This document shows, one piece after another, positions 53,141-64,000 of a stretch of DNA of 64,000 nt; within the stretch, counting starts at the first letter, position 1; each line of letters opens with the position of its first letter. Made by a program: the position numbers and the translations under genes. Source of the stretch: Siphonodentalium dalli (taxonomy: Eukaryota; Mollusca; Scaphopoda; Gadilida; Siphonodentaliidae); the NCBI GenBank assembly GCA_032622095.1, contig CP136062.1, forward strand, positions 6,820,001 through 6,884,000, read 5' to 3'. The notes under the pieces were generated by a model. The model made no database searches. It saw nothing but the letters and a program-made list of their open reading frames with translations, and was not told the origin of the DNA.

Positions 53141-54689
53141 GAACGCTACTACAGTCGCCACACGTTATAAAGTTACTCGGCCGTGGTAGCACCTGGACCC
53201 GACATGAATTATTAACAAACCGAGGGCCTATTTATAGGCCCGAGACGGAGTTAATCATTCCTGGAGGGCTGTTAAGAAACCAAGGTGCCCGGCAAAATCA
53301 TGTTATTACTATTATTACCACACCGTCCTGGTGTGAGCATGCGTTAATGAAAACAAAGCTTAGCGCTCGCTTCTGTTCAACTTCACCTTAAAATTGTGGA
53401 ATCATGACGTGTGGGTAAAATAATGTTCATCACATAAAGAACGCCCTCTAAAGTGGTAAAAATATTAAGTAATAGCGTTAACGTTGGAATCAACATAAAG
53501 ATATCTGTATGAATTTGAACTGAATACATGTACTAGTATGATTGATCTTTTCAATATGAAAACAGAAACAAATATTGTTCAGTCCTAAATCAAATAATGA
53601 TTAAATTAATGATAAGCAAATACCTGTGCAACCTTTGATCAGTGTTGATTAGAGAACAAATTCAACAATGCCTCCAAGTTCCTGTCGAATGTGAAAGTGC
53701 AATAATCATGTCACAAACACAGTTTACACATGATGTCATGAAATTGAATACACTCAACATTGAATTGACTGGTCTTCATGTATCTGTGGTACATAATAAT
53801 CCATAAAATCCTCAAAACAACATTCATTGACGATTGTTGCAAACTCAATGAAACACAGATCAATCACTCCTTGGTTTTTCAATTTCGAGCCATATGGTCC
53901 TTGACCTTGTAGTGGAGAAATCGGTGTATATAAAGTGTTTGTCGACGCCGATGCCGGCTCTAAATAAAAGTGTAATGTCGCGCTTCTGCGTTGTTTCTCA
54001 GTGGATGTGAATGCGATTTGGTATGTGTGTCCGGGTTGGGTCATGGATATTGATTATCGTACATGCACATTTGATTTGTTTCTTTAATTTACAAATTTCG
54101 AGTAAAAGATTTGTTTACAATCGAGATGGCTAATCACAAATTGTGCCACGGTAATATTTTACCGAATGCCATGTTATCAGACTAGATAGGCTGTGATTAA
54201 TCTGTTAATCCTCGATTAATCTATTATTTGATTGAGTCTCTGAATGAATCAGTGATGACAATTAAAAAGTTATCATCGGCAATCGTTGACTCAAACAACT
54301 TTTTCGTGTAACATGTTAATTTATCGCCCTTTAATGACGATAACATCAAAATAAATAAGCAATAAATTAATACATGTACATTTATATTTTGTGATATGTT
54401 GAATTCTCGGTGGGTGTGAGCATTTGACAGACTGAAAATAGTAAAAAGGGGGGATGCACTGGGAGAGATATCATGTGCACGTGGTCAGGTAAACAAACCA
54501 TACATGTATTAAGTCGTGAATCCTTAAAACAAGATATTAACAGACCTGGATAATGAAATAGATACCTGGTAAACAATTCAGCAGGTATAACTCCTGATAA
54601 CAAATTGTGCGAAACTTGTCCAAGATACATGTATCCATGAGAACAAGTGGACGGACAGACGCATGCCCACTGTCATTCATCAGAACATA
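53141..54689. other. No gene supported
   Basis: A 96-codon minus-strand frame (54044-53754) has a protein-like composition but no domain, promoter or splice context that I can support. Confidence 0.35.
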
Positions 54690-54877
54690 CAGCAATGCAC
54701 TAAACATTCAACCCCTTAACCACAGCAGAACTGTGGGTAACTTTTCAGCATTTAGTCCGAAATATGGCTTGTTGCCATTCATGAGAGCCATTCAACAAGC
54801 CATATTTCCGACTGAATCCTGAAAAATTACCTATAATTCTGATGTGGTTAAGGGGTTTATTATTTAGGGCATTACTG
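54690..54877. mobile_element. Longer relative of the palindromic MITE, TA-flanked
   Basis: Ends CAGCAATGC...CCCCTTAACCACAGCAGAA and TTCTGATGTGGTTAAGGGG...GCATTACTG, flanked by TA (54688-54689, 54878-54879). It has the same arm sequence as 25713-25841, with an extra inner inverted pair AAATATGGCTTGTTG/CAACAAGCCATATTT. Confidence 0.82.
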
Positions 54878-54985
54878 TATGTCGAGTTTGTTACACATTT
54901 GTCAAAGTTTGCATCAATAAAATTGAGCAATTGAATGTTAACTCTGAGTTGTTCTATAATACATGTATTTCCCTTGTCATTTCAG

Positions 54986-55410
54986 GTGTTTATGCGGCCT
55001 AACGTACAGTGATGGAGACTACCTGTGAGTGCAGATGTTGCCATGAGATTGAAAAACTTGAGGCCAAGCTGAAGGAAGTGACAAAAGCGTTTTCAGAGGA
55101 AGAAGGACACTTCAAGTGTATCACTGAGACTGTCCCATTCAGGAGTGTGTGCCTGGACCCATGGGTACTTGAAATTGCATCGTTGGGATACCAGCAACAG
55201 TATAGTCGTCCGTTTAATGGACCTCTGCACAACAAATACAGGCATATAGCATAAAGACAGTTTATTTGGTGGTGCTATGGCTAGTTTTGGCTACCTTGGT
55301 TTGCATAACCGCAGACCTCTTCCATCGTGTGTTGTGAATGGCATCAGTATGCTTTCCCAAATGATGGTGGAAATTACAGGGGCTTTCGTTTGCCCGAGCT
55401 GGAGAAATGA
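54986..55410 (+). pseudogene. P2X7 cysteine-rich domain, exon 2, decayed
   Basis: Follows an acceptor (CCCTTGTCATTTCAG, exon from 54986). The first codons complete W-C-x-C-G. After a frame change near 55000 comes ETTCECRCCHEIEKL, CITETVPFRSVCLDPWVLEI and FNGPLHNKYRHIA, the core of the P2X7 intracellular cysteine-rich domain (zinc and GTP-binding in mammalian P2X7). Then TAA at 55252-55254; the remainder (RRPLPSCVVNGI in one frame, GGNYRGFRLPELEK in another, to about 55408) is still recognisable. Multiple lesions make it a pseudogene. It pairs with exon 1 at 45635-45828 across a 9.2-kb intron full of repeats. Confidence 0.75.
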
Positions 55411-55519
55411 ATGAATAAATGTATGAAATCTTAATAGATTATTGTTACAATGTATCTCCCTATTCTTTATCTCCCATAAAATTCATCGACAAAATATCAA
55501 AGTGTTATATAACAAAATG

Positions 55520-55750
55520 GCAAATTTTCAAGTAAGTAGCGCTCAGAAATGGGTTAACTCTTCCTGTGAGTAGAATCTCTCAGGTCATGCTCCATTTGCT
55601 ACATGTCACATCTTTGTATCTCACATAGTACTAATCTAATTGTTATGAAATGTATCAAAGATGGGACACATGGCGAATGGAGCATGACCGGAGAGTTTCT
55701 ACACACAAAATTAACACATTACTGAGCGCCACTTACTTGAGAGTTTGCTT
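55520..55750. repeat. Inverted repeat 1 (about 95-bp arms)
   Basis: Arms GCAAA...CAAGTAAGTAGCGCTCAG through GGTCATGCTCCATT pair with the reverse complement ending CTTGAGAGTTTGC at roughly 85%. Loop 55616-55660. Confidence 0.85.
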
Positions 55751-55795
55751 TTTTCAGATTTAGATTTTTTTTCTGGAGAATGAACACACAAAATA

Positions 55796-55893
55796 GTAAG
55801 TTATCCCCAGACAGAAATCACTATATCTCCCATGGTAATAATCTAATTGTTATGAAATTTATCAAAGTGATTTATGTCAGGGGGTAACTTACT
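55796..55893. repeat. Inverted repeat 2 (28-bp arms), same loop as repeat 1
   Basis: AGTAAGTTATCCCCAGACAG / reverse complement at 55866-55893, about 24 of 28 paired. Loop 55823-55867 matches the loop of the previous hairpin at 40 of 45 bases. Confidence 0.85.
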
Positions 55894-56219
55894 TTTTTAT
55901 GACAGGGGTTAAACTAATACATGCCGAATGAAAACTTATATGTTCTTGATTCAACTAATAATTGACATATATATATAAACTTTTGGATAATATCTAGGGA
56001 CTTACCCGATAGAAGTTTAACTATTTGGCATCACCAACAACAAAATGACATTCAATATTTTTCAGCAAAAAACATAATTTAACCCTTCCATCATTCAGTA
56101 GTTCCAAATGAAATGTTCAGAAAATATGTTCAACAAATGACCTGAACTTATTATCTAAACTTTAACCAGCAATGAATAATGAATTACTAGATGAGGTACC
56201 CGTTGTAACACACGTCATA

Positions 56220-56965
56220 TCCCCCAGGATATTTTCACCCCCCCCCCCCCCCACCCAGGATAGCTCCCCCATATATGACTAAAAATAATTTCACTCATTT
56301 GATAACGTTTGACACTGGAATGGCCAAAAAATTGTTTGATATTTAACTTTGTTTTTATTTAAAAAAAAATTATTTTCAAGTGACAAATTCCCCGCCCCCC
56401 CCCCCCACTTTTCATAGTTTGATCCTGAAATGGCCAGAAATTGTTTTTATTTTATAATTCCCTTTTTTTTATTAAAATATATTTTTTTCCAAGCGACAAA
56501 ATTTGTTAATCACACAATTGATTATTTGATCCTGAAATGGCGAGAAAAATGACTTGAGATTTAAATTTGTTTTTATTTAATTTCAATTTTTCAAATGTCC
56601 AGGTCTGGATAGCTACCCACAACCCAGCACCTACATGACAAACAAATTGTCTTATGATTTTATCGCTTATTTTGCTTTATATAGTCATGAAACGAAGATG
56701 TCCCGACCAGGATATAGCCCCCCCCCCCCCTCCCCAACCAGCGCCTACTTGAGAAAAATCATGGTTTTTTTATTTTGCTTTATATAGTCATGAAACAGCG
56801 AGAAATTAACTTCTTCCGAGAAAAAGTTGTTGAGTCAGGGTTTGGGTGGGGGTAAGATGTCCAGGCTAGGAAGGGAAGAAAGAAGTCCAGGACCTACATG
56901 ACAACAAATCATCTTGGGGTTTTATTGATTATTTTGCTTTATAGTCATGAAATAGCAAGAAATAG
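56220..56965. repeat. Low-complexity repeat region with poly-C tracts
   Basis: Roughly 110-150-bp units with TTTGATCCTGAAATGGC, AAATT(G)TTTTTATTT and TTATTTTGCTTTATATAGTC, with C-runs at 56239-56252, 56394-56407 and 56719-56730. Related to 46780-47045. Confidence 0.65.
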
Positions 56966-57320
56966 ACTTCTCCTGAGAAGGTGATGTATGGAACTAATCT
57001 GCATAAAATGACAAAATAATGACTATTGTTCACTATTTTTAAAGCAAACGCTTATTCTGGTCGTTATCGTTGTCACATTTTTGTATATTATAATGAAAAA
57101 AGAATGAGTTGGAGGGAAATTGGAAAAAAAACTTGAACCCCATACAATGCGGATGATGCGGTCCATTTTGGGAGGGGCTGGTGTGTTTACCCTAAACATA
57201 GATATTATATTATTTAGCGTAATAACACTCCAGTATTTACTTTTTCAACTCAATGAATGAAAGAAGCCATAGTATACTGTATAGATATTAGATCTGTATT
57301 TCACTATTTGATCATATTAA

Positions 57321-58041
57321 AATCATTTTCACAAAGATGATACATGCAGATAAGTAGACAGCATAGCCGCCCAAGAAGCCCTTCTGATAGTTCAGCCATA
57401 AACGTAATTCGTACTCTTCTTGTGGAACTTGACAGCAGAAATCTGCGAAAGCGGTCATGTATCCCATGTATTTCATATCAACAATAGGTTGAAAGTTAAT
57501 AAATTTCGAAGTTCCCGTGGATGGTGGACCTACATGTATATCATGCCACGAATACCTACGCAAGCGGGACGGGAGTAGATATTCATGGCATGATCTACTG
57601 TGGACCTATTATGACAGTCACAGTGACACACGAAATTCGTCCAAATATGTACGTATTTACTCCGGAGCTGTTGGCCACGCGAATAAATTCCTGTTGTATT
57701 ATTCAATATTTTATTACACATATAAACCCATTCCGAATTCACGATTTCCAACGAAAACGAAACATGTTTCAATGTGAAATAAAACAAAACCACCCAGAAA
57801 CCGATTTCGATAACACAATGTCAACAGAGTGCGGGAAGGTCCTTTATGACATCACTGGTCAAAAATAAAATACACCTCATCTGTTGTTTTCGTTTCGAGA
57901 TGTGCGCATGACAAGGGGGGTTCCTGGAATCTAAATCGATAGCGGCTAATCTAGGGGCGATTCATTTCGTTCTCAGAACGACTATGTGGGTCTAATAAGC
58001 GGGGAAATGGGTAAAATATGAACTTCGCGACGGCGACTTTA
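57321..58041. repeat. Direct duplication, copy 1 (721 bp)
   Basis: Nearly identical to 59475-60170; carries about 25 extra bases near 57530-57560. The minus-strand frame readable in copy 2 is split here by that insertion. Confidence 0.93.
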
Positions 58042-58149
58042 AGTGATTGAAGCTGAGAATGAATATTACAATTTAAGTTTATTATATAAAAAGATTATAT
58101 ACAAAAGTTGTCACAAGATTTCTAATATGAAAGAAAAGTTTTAGAAATT

Positions 58150-58432
58150 ACTGAAGGGGACTACCTTAACCCTTTCATGCAGGGAGCAATGCTGGTGCAG
58201 CATTAAAGATCCTGTGCCAGTGCATTCTCTGATATGTGTGAGTCTCGAAAAAGGAGCCTTGGATATATATGAGAATGCATTGGCTTACAATATCAAGGTA
58301 AATATTTTTAGGCCAATGCATTCTCTTATATATGAGAGGCTCCCTATCGGAGACTCGCATATGTAAGAGAATGTATTGGCAGAGTGTAATTGCAAAATTT
58401 CAGGAAGCTTCAGTCATGGATTGGTTAAGAAT
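58150..58432. repeat. Palindromic repeat, relative of 39060-39140
   Basis: AATGCATTCTCT.ATATGTG.GAGTCTC and GGAGACTCGCATATGTAAGA with AATGTATTGGC face each other; a second internal pair surrounds ATATATGAGA. Flanked by TTAACCCTTTCATG and CAGTCATGGATTGGTTAA, which are also an inverted pair. Confidence 0.75.
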
Positions 58433-59228
58433 TATGGGTAAAAACTGATATAAGGGCTTCTTCCTATGCAGATTTATATGCACCAGAAGAGGGCATTGAC
58501 AGAGTTCAGATCCATGATGTTCATGGCTTATTTAAATCGATATGGCCCGTTTGAACCTACCTCCAAATTATTTATATGTACTTAGGGACAAGTGATATCA
58601 AAACATGAACCTACCTCCAAATTATTTGTAATTACTTTGGGAGAAGTGAAATCAAACATGGCTCAGCCCCAACTCCTTGATATACATCTCTGACGTGGTT
58701 TCTTTTTATGATTATACCATTAGATCTTGGTAATTTATCAAGTCTGTCTGAGGCATATGCACTCTGTATAAATATTTTTCAACATGTTTATAGGCCTCCC
58801 ATTCTGCTCCCTGGAAAGGGGCATGATTGTAACAAAAATAAGAATTTTCCATGAAGTAATATAACTTGTTTTGACTACTTTATTTCCCTGTTAACTAATT
58901 GACCCAGTAACTGGGGTCATTATGCGTTTATAACTGCGGTCAAACCATAACTGCACCATGGTTAACGGTTATGTGACTGCTGTGGCACTGCGGTTAAATG
59001 CGGTAAAAAGCCCTGGCTATATTCCTTGACTGCCGATACACTGTTTATAATTAACTGCTGACTGTTGGCAAGTTTCATTTCTATGACATATACATGGTAT
59101 ATTCTTGTATAAATCTGTTTGAGTCGCAATTGTGCTGGAAGTGTCATACCAGTGGTGATTAAATGCATGTTAACCACACAAACTGGTTGTCTTTCGGTTT
59201 ATAACCGCTTTTAAAGAATAACCGTTAT

Positions 59229-59388
59229 TCACCCTCTGGGGACCTCATTCTGCAAATGACAGGCACACTATTTCAAGACCTGGATCCTGATCATCCCCTG
59301 AAGCTTTATCCACTAATATGTGTCTTGGACAAGCCTGAGTTTAGTGTGCCTGTCATTTGCAGAATGAGGTCCCCCGAGGGTCAATGTA
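59229..59388. repeat. Palindrome with 40-bp arms
   Basis: ACCCTCTGGGGACCTCATTC then TGCAAATGACAGGCACACTA at the left, and the reverse complement at 59342-59385. Same family as 20508-20660; a further partial copy starts at about 59429. Confidence 0.85.
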
Positions 59389-59474
59389 GTGACGCTATCG
59401 CCACATAGCAGGCTAGCATCACTAAATGCACCCTCTAGGGACATCATTCTGCTTAGATTTCATCTTATCTGGAA

Positions 59475-60170
59475 AATCATTTTCACAAAGATGATTCATG
59501 CAGATAAGTAGACAGCATAGCCGCCCAAGAAGCCCTTCTGATAGTTCAGCCATAAACGTAATTCGTACTCTTCTTGTGGAACTTTAATGCAGAAATCTGC
59601 GAAAGCGGTCACGTATCCCATGCATTTCATATCAACAATAGGTTGAAAGTTAATAAATTTCGAAGTTCCCGTGGACGGTGCACCTACGCCAGCGGCACGG
59701 GAGAAGAGATTCAAGGCATGATCTACAGTGGACCTATTATGACAGTCACAGTGACACACGAAATTCGTCCAAATATGTACGCATTTACTCCGGAGCTGTT
59801 GGCCGCGCGAATACATTCCTGTCGTATTATTCAATATTTTATTACACATATAAACCCATTCCGAATTCACGATTTCCAACGAAAACGAAACATGTTTCAA
59901 TGTGAAATAAAACAAAACCAAGCAGAAACCGATTTCGATAACACAATGTCAACATAGTGCGGAAAGCTCCTTTATGACGTCACTGGTCAAAAATAAAATA
60001 CACATCATCTGTTGTTTTCGTTTCGAGCTGTGCGCATGACAAGGGGATTTCCTGGAATCTGAATCGATAGCGGCTAATCTCGGGGCGATTCATTTCGTTC
60101 TCAGAACGACTATGTGGGTCTAATAAGCGGGGAAATGGGTAAAATATGAACTTCGCGACGGCGACTTTAA
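59475..60170. repeat. Direct duplication, copy 2 (696 bp)
   Basis: Second copy of 57321-58041, 2154 bases on. Its right end runs straight into the 168-bp tandem array, whereas copy 1 ends in unrelated DNA, so the breakpoint GCGACTTTAA is well defined. The same GTCGCCGTCGCG word in reverse is at 45409-45420. Confidence 0.93.
59496..59921 (-). CDS. Unrecognised 141-codon ORF in the duplicated segment
   Basis: Open from ATG 59921 on the minus strand. Contains FVCHCDCHNRSTVDHAL (Cys/His-rich), STGTSKFINFQPIVDMK and EEYELRLWLNYQKGFLGGYA. In copy 1 the frame is cut by an insertion, but its end there runs on into a hydrophobic YLSACIIFVKMILI tail, where copy 2 has a stop created by one base change. 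No family recognised; it may be an exon remnant. The coding status is uncertain. Confidence 0.3.
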   Translation of the reverse strand: MVLFYFTLKHVSFSLEIVNSEWVYMCNKILNNTTGMYSRGQQLRSKCVHIWTNFVCHCDCHNRSTVDHALNLFSRAAGVGAPSTGTSKFINFQPIVDMKCMGYVTAFADFCIKVPQEEYELRLWLNYQKGFLGGYAVYLSA

Positions 60171-60700
60171 ACATGGGACCTTTGGTATGTACAAAAGGTG
60201 GCTGACATACCAAAAGTTTTAATTTCTGGTATTAACCCCTTCATGCCCTGAAGCGTGGCATCAAACATTGCACCACTGGTCTGTACAATAGGTCGCTGAC
60301 ATACGAAAAGTTGCACTTCCCGAGTCCCGATGGACGTTGTTATGATATGATCTCCTTCAGACCACCCTACTGAAGAAGTACGGTCGATAATTTATGGCTT
60401 TAACCCCTCCTTGCCCTGAAGCGTGGCATTAAACATTGGCCCTCTGGTATGTACAATATGTCGCTGACATACGAAAAGTTACACTTCCCGAGTCCCGATG
60501 TACAGTGTTATGATAAGATCTCCTTCAGACCATCCTACTGAACAAGTATGGTCGATAATTTCTGACATTAACCCCTTCTTGCTCTGAAGCGTGTCATTAA
60601 ACATGGGACCTCTGGTATGTACAATAGGTCGCTGGCATACGAAAAGTTGCACTTCCCGAGTCCCGACGGAAATGTTCTAGGTTGACCTCGTGGGATAAGT
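60165..60700. repeat. 168-bp tandem repeat, 3.5 copies
   Basis: Units from AACATGGGACCTCTGGTATG through GGTCGCTGACATACGAAAAG, CCCGAGTCCCGATG and CTGAAGCGTGGCATTAAAC. Starts near 60170, 60262, 60430 and 60598. Same family as 44800-45410. Confidence 0.9.
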
Positions 60701-62165
60701 CGTTACGTTAATAACATCGGCCGTCGATGCGTCAACGAGTCAATATATGGAATTCACACTCAGATGTATTCACTAATAAATGTATTCTTTAATAAAGAGC
60801 CTTTGTATCACTTATGTGCAAACAATTGTAACCAGCAGGAAAAGGGTTCTGACCACACTATGTATATCTCAGAACATATGAGACGGGTATATACACTTAT
60901 CAACATTTCTTGTATTTGCAACCAATCGTATACAACCTTAGAAATTACTTAGACAAACTTTGGAAGCTCGAATGAGCCATGTCCATTTAAATTAAAAGAA
61001 TATCATGACATTAGATGTCTAATTTCATTGAGTCAATTATGCGGGCGTACACGCTTATATATGATCCTATACCCAACATTACTTTTAATGTTGTATACTT
61101 GTATCTGCCACTCGAAGTGAATGTAATGCCACTTAATCTTCTGTTATAATATATAGCGATCCTCTTTTTCTTAATACACTTGTTGGATTATGTAGGTAAC
61201 ATCCGCTGCAACCATTATCGGTTTAAAACGTTTGTTACACACAGCTAAATGATCCCAAAGTGCAGAAATTGTTCGATTAAATATCAGGTAATCAACCGCC
61301 ACAGCCGTGATTACCTTGAAATAGAACCATAACACTCATAAGTTGTGATTAGGAGGCTATTGCTCCAAATTACCGACACACATCGGGATATTTCCTCAGC
61401 TATTTTACAGAAGAACAACACATGTACAATTTATACTCAGTGTTCGTCCTCAGAATGCGTTTCACAGTCGGTATGCCACCGAAAAATATTATAAAGTATA
61501 CTTTCGAAATCAGTTAAATATACTTTTCTCTTGCTCTTTGGAAACTGATGTTGGTTATATATGTTCAATCGGTAACATATACATATAAATATAATATATA
61601 TTATCCTTTAAATCAGTCGGACCTTGTCGGTGTTTGTCTTGTCCTTTAAATCAGGCGGACCGTGTCACACTTGGGACCGTGTCTGTGTTTGTCTTACCAT
61701 TTAAATCGGTCAAAATCGTCATTGGGATACCAGTCATAGTTTAACACTGGGCGATGTAAGTTATGCATGCCAATGTCTATTAGTCCGTGGGCAAATTCTC
61801 AGAAAGCCTCTTGTTTATAAGTTGGATGCACCCCCTCCAACACAGGTTTTTATATATCACATTAAAGGTAATGATATAACGCATCCGATTTTGCTGTTGC
61901 CCGCTTCGGAATGTGTCCCAAAGTATATTTTTCCAGGAAAGACTCCTGCTCCTACCCCTAAAATAAAATAAAAATGTCACCGAGTACAATTATCAGCGTA
62001 TAAAACATGACTGCAGTTATAAAGTGAACAGGGCATCATTTATATTAATTATATATCACCATAACACAACATGACATGCAACACTGGACCAATCGCGACC
62101 TGATTTCCAGGTTGTCATAAGTGCACTTTTTATGTTTTTGAGATAATCGATTTTTAAAGTTTGAA
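60701..62165. other. No gene supported
   Basis: Short direct words (CCTTTAAATCAG(T/G)CGGACC at 61600-61665) only. Frames at 60764-60952 and 61780-61989 are unsupported. Confidence 0.4.
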
Positions 62166-62169
62166 TCTC

Positions 62170-62914
62170 CGATGCGGGTCAACTATTAACACAAATGAAA
62201 CTTCAAAATTCTCCCCCTTGTTCTTGTTATACAACCGCGACGGCGTCTTCCCAATAGATAATCTCCTACAAACCAGGCGTAAATACGCTGGGGAAGAATA
62301 CCATGAGCTTTGCAACAACAACATAAATCGTTTATGATGGTACACAAACACGTGAAACAGGCGAAACGCCAACAAGCAGCGAGATTTGACAAAAAGGCCG
62401 CAGACACCATATTCGAGATTGGGGAGGCCGTGTATGTTAAGAATCACTTGCGGAAAAGTAAATGGAAACTCTACTTCCGCATAACTAAACAGATTGCCCG
62501 TTACTTTCGAGTTAAGAAATCAATTAACAGGGAAAGTCACACAATCCCATGCAGAACATATGCGCAAGGCCAACCTTGAATGGGAAATCCCCAAAACTGA
62601 CAATAATACGCGTGCTCAAACGTATGTTGTCCCCCCCTGAAGACGAAGATAGCGACGTTACTGCCCCTAACCATGTGGGTGGGTCTTCCGGTGATGAGAC
62701 AGAACCATTTCCAAATGATGTAATCGCTCGAGTTCGGAGACAATGTTCAGACTCCGATGATGAAGATATCCCTTTAAGCGAGCTTAAATTGCGCTTACAG
62801 CGTAGAAAAGCGCGACTCGCACGATCAGAGCCGTTACAAATCCCTGACTCGTCCACGGACGAGGGATCGAAGCCGAAAGACACAGTATTGTCCTCGATAG
62901 TAGCAGTAATGTAA
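62170..62914 (+). pseudogene. Ty3/Gypsy pol 3' fragment (integrase C-terminus), old copy
   Basis: Reads NTNETSKFSPLFLLYNRD, RRKYAGEEYHEL, then after a frame change near 62305 QQQHKSFMMVHKHVKQAKRQ, FEIGEAVYVKNHLRKSKWK and YFRITKQIARYFRV, the integrase post-core segment and GPY/F-like region of a Gypsy element. After another frame change near 62575 comes an acidic tail (SPPEDEDSDV, CSDSDDEDIPLSELKLRLQR) ending in TAA 62912-62914. Different family from 82-14817. Frameshifts show it is inactive; no LTR is identified around it. Confidence 0.8.
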
Positions 62915-64000
62915 ATAATAAGAAAGCACCCGAACTATTGACCTGGAATTCATTACATAATGAATGAGACCACGCGTTTAACTGTCTTATTGATGAGTCT
63001 AACCTGGCTTCATAAATGTTGAAAATAGTTAGCCCAATGCCCCAGACAGAATCCCGAATAGATAGTCATGTCCGGAACGATTATAGATCGCACGTCCCCA
63101 GGGAACCCGGCACTTGCGCGTATCAATCTAATAAATAAACCTTTAAACTTTACAATTGCGCGCCGATAGATAACGAGCACCGCGCCAACGTGCATATCGC
63201 CACCATTAGGGTTACTACATTTAAGCGCATCCCGCACAAATCAAATGCGATCGAAAATATTCACACGACTGACTGAGTGAACGAAAAAGTATTACCCCGA
63301 TGAATGGTAGAGATGGCCATGGTGGTATTTTGCCATAGTAACAACTACAATAGTAATTTTCATTATCTTGACCCACCGATTTTGGTGGAAAATTGGTTAA
63401 ACGACATTTACAAAGGTTAGCCATTATGCATAATAAGCATTTAGACCAGCGACCTGAGGATATCCCGAATGCCGTGTTCAAATGACCCATCGACGAAGCA
63501 GTGGAAACGGATGGACCAAAGTTGTCTGCGCCATTGCCGGACAACACTCAGGAACGCCTATATCCATTGGATTAGTATTAATTATGTATCATATATTAAT
63601 GTATCCCGCATCTCCCTCGTATTGATGGTTGCACTGCTATTAGAATCATTTGCTTGTGTATAGACGTTTATGCATTTCAACTCCTAATTGTTGCATAGCG
63701 ATGATGTCCATTGTATTATAGTTATATAGTTATCATAATTATTATAGCAAGCGTTGAATAGGGATTCGTAATCCTGACATGCAGTCATACGTTTTGATGA
63801 TGGAAGTCAGTCACCCCGATTTATCTTGTGTTTAACTGTTCGTCAACCAATCTATCTGTATAATTACGCTGTAAATTAAATTTTCGCATCCGGCCGATCT
63901 GACGGCCCTCAAGCGATACTGATAAAATTGGAAAAGTAACCATTGTGTATACTGACTGTGTCATGTATTCTCAAACCTCACACAAATATCCGTTTGAGTA
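62915..64000. other. Non-coding, possibly 3' part of the old Gypsy element
   Basis: No domain. A 64-codon frame at 63469-63663 is unsupported. If an LTR of the 62-kb fragment exists it would lie here or beyond the window, but I see no second copy to define it. Confidence 0.35.

Noticed and set aside
53754-54044. 96-codon minus-strand ORF
   Set aside because: Plausible composition but no domain, start context or exon signals; length is within chance for this much DNA.

Overview
This is animal genomic DNA, about 64 kb, AT-rich, with introns, canonical splice sites and very dense repeats. The mix of an envelope-bearing Ty3/Gypsy element, a Polinton/Maverick remnant, a P2X7-type cysteine domain, and long tandem arrays with many TACATGTA motifs suggests a marine invertebrate, most plausibly a mollusc. 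The taxon is inference; nothing in the window proves it.

1-14821: one complete LTR retrotransposon of 14.7 kb (82-14817) with two 456-bp LTRs that read identical by eye, a 4-bp target duplication (ATGA) and internal genes in the order leader minisatellite, ORF1, gag, protease, RT/RNase H/integrase, a 3.7-kb repeat-rich interval, and an envelope gene of the errantivirus/baculovirus-F type. The 3.7-kb interval holds two antisense ORFs of 91 and 101 codons that are paralogous to each other. Each has a TATA box about 50-60 bases upstream of its ATG. A consensus splice donor in the leader and an acceptor 13 bases before the env ATG suggest a spliced env mRNA. Despite identical LTRs, pol carries two in-frame stops, and gag and env each change frame once.

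14822-30800: host flank with the last exon of an SGNH-hydrolase-like gene (15173-15494), then mostly repeats: a long hairpin (16.7-17.2 kb), a roughly 165-bp satellite array (17.9-19.5 kb), TA-flanked non-autonomous elements, palindromic minisatellites and a foldback element built of GGCGCTTTCGGCGC blocks.

30818-37407: a decayed Polinton/Maverick (adintovirus-like) segment on the minus strand. In transcription order it holds a pX-like core protein, a conserved ORF running into the integrase, a small membrane protein, penton, a pVI-like protein, the major capsid protein, a Cys/His ORF, adenain-type protease, and an unrecognised 145-codon ORF followed 13 bases later by a perfect histone-type 3' stem-loop. 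DNA polymerase B and the packaging ATPase are absent. Most genes carry stops or frameshifts.

37408-64000: repeat-rich DNA with a two-exon, broken P2X7-domain gene (45.6 and 55.0 kb), TA-flanked MITEs, foldback elements, a direct 0.7-kb duplication (57.3 and 59.5 kb), further tandem arrays, and an old Ty3/Gypsy pol 3' fragment at 62.2-62.9 kb. No tRNA, rRNA or CRISPR feature was found.
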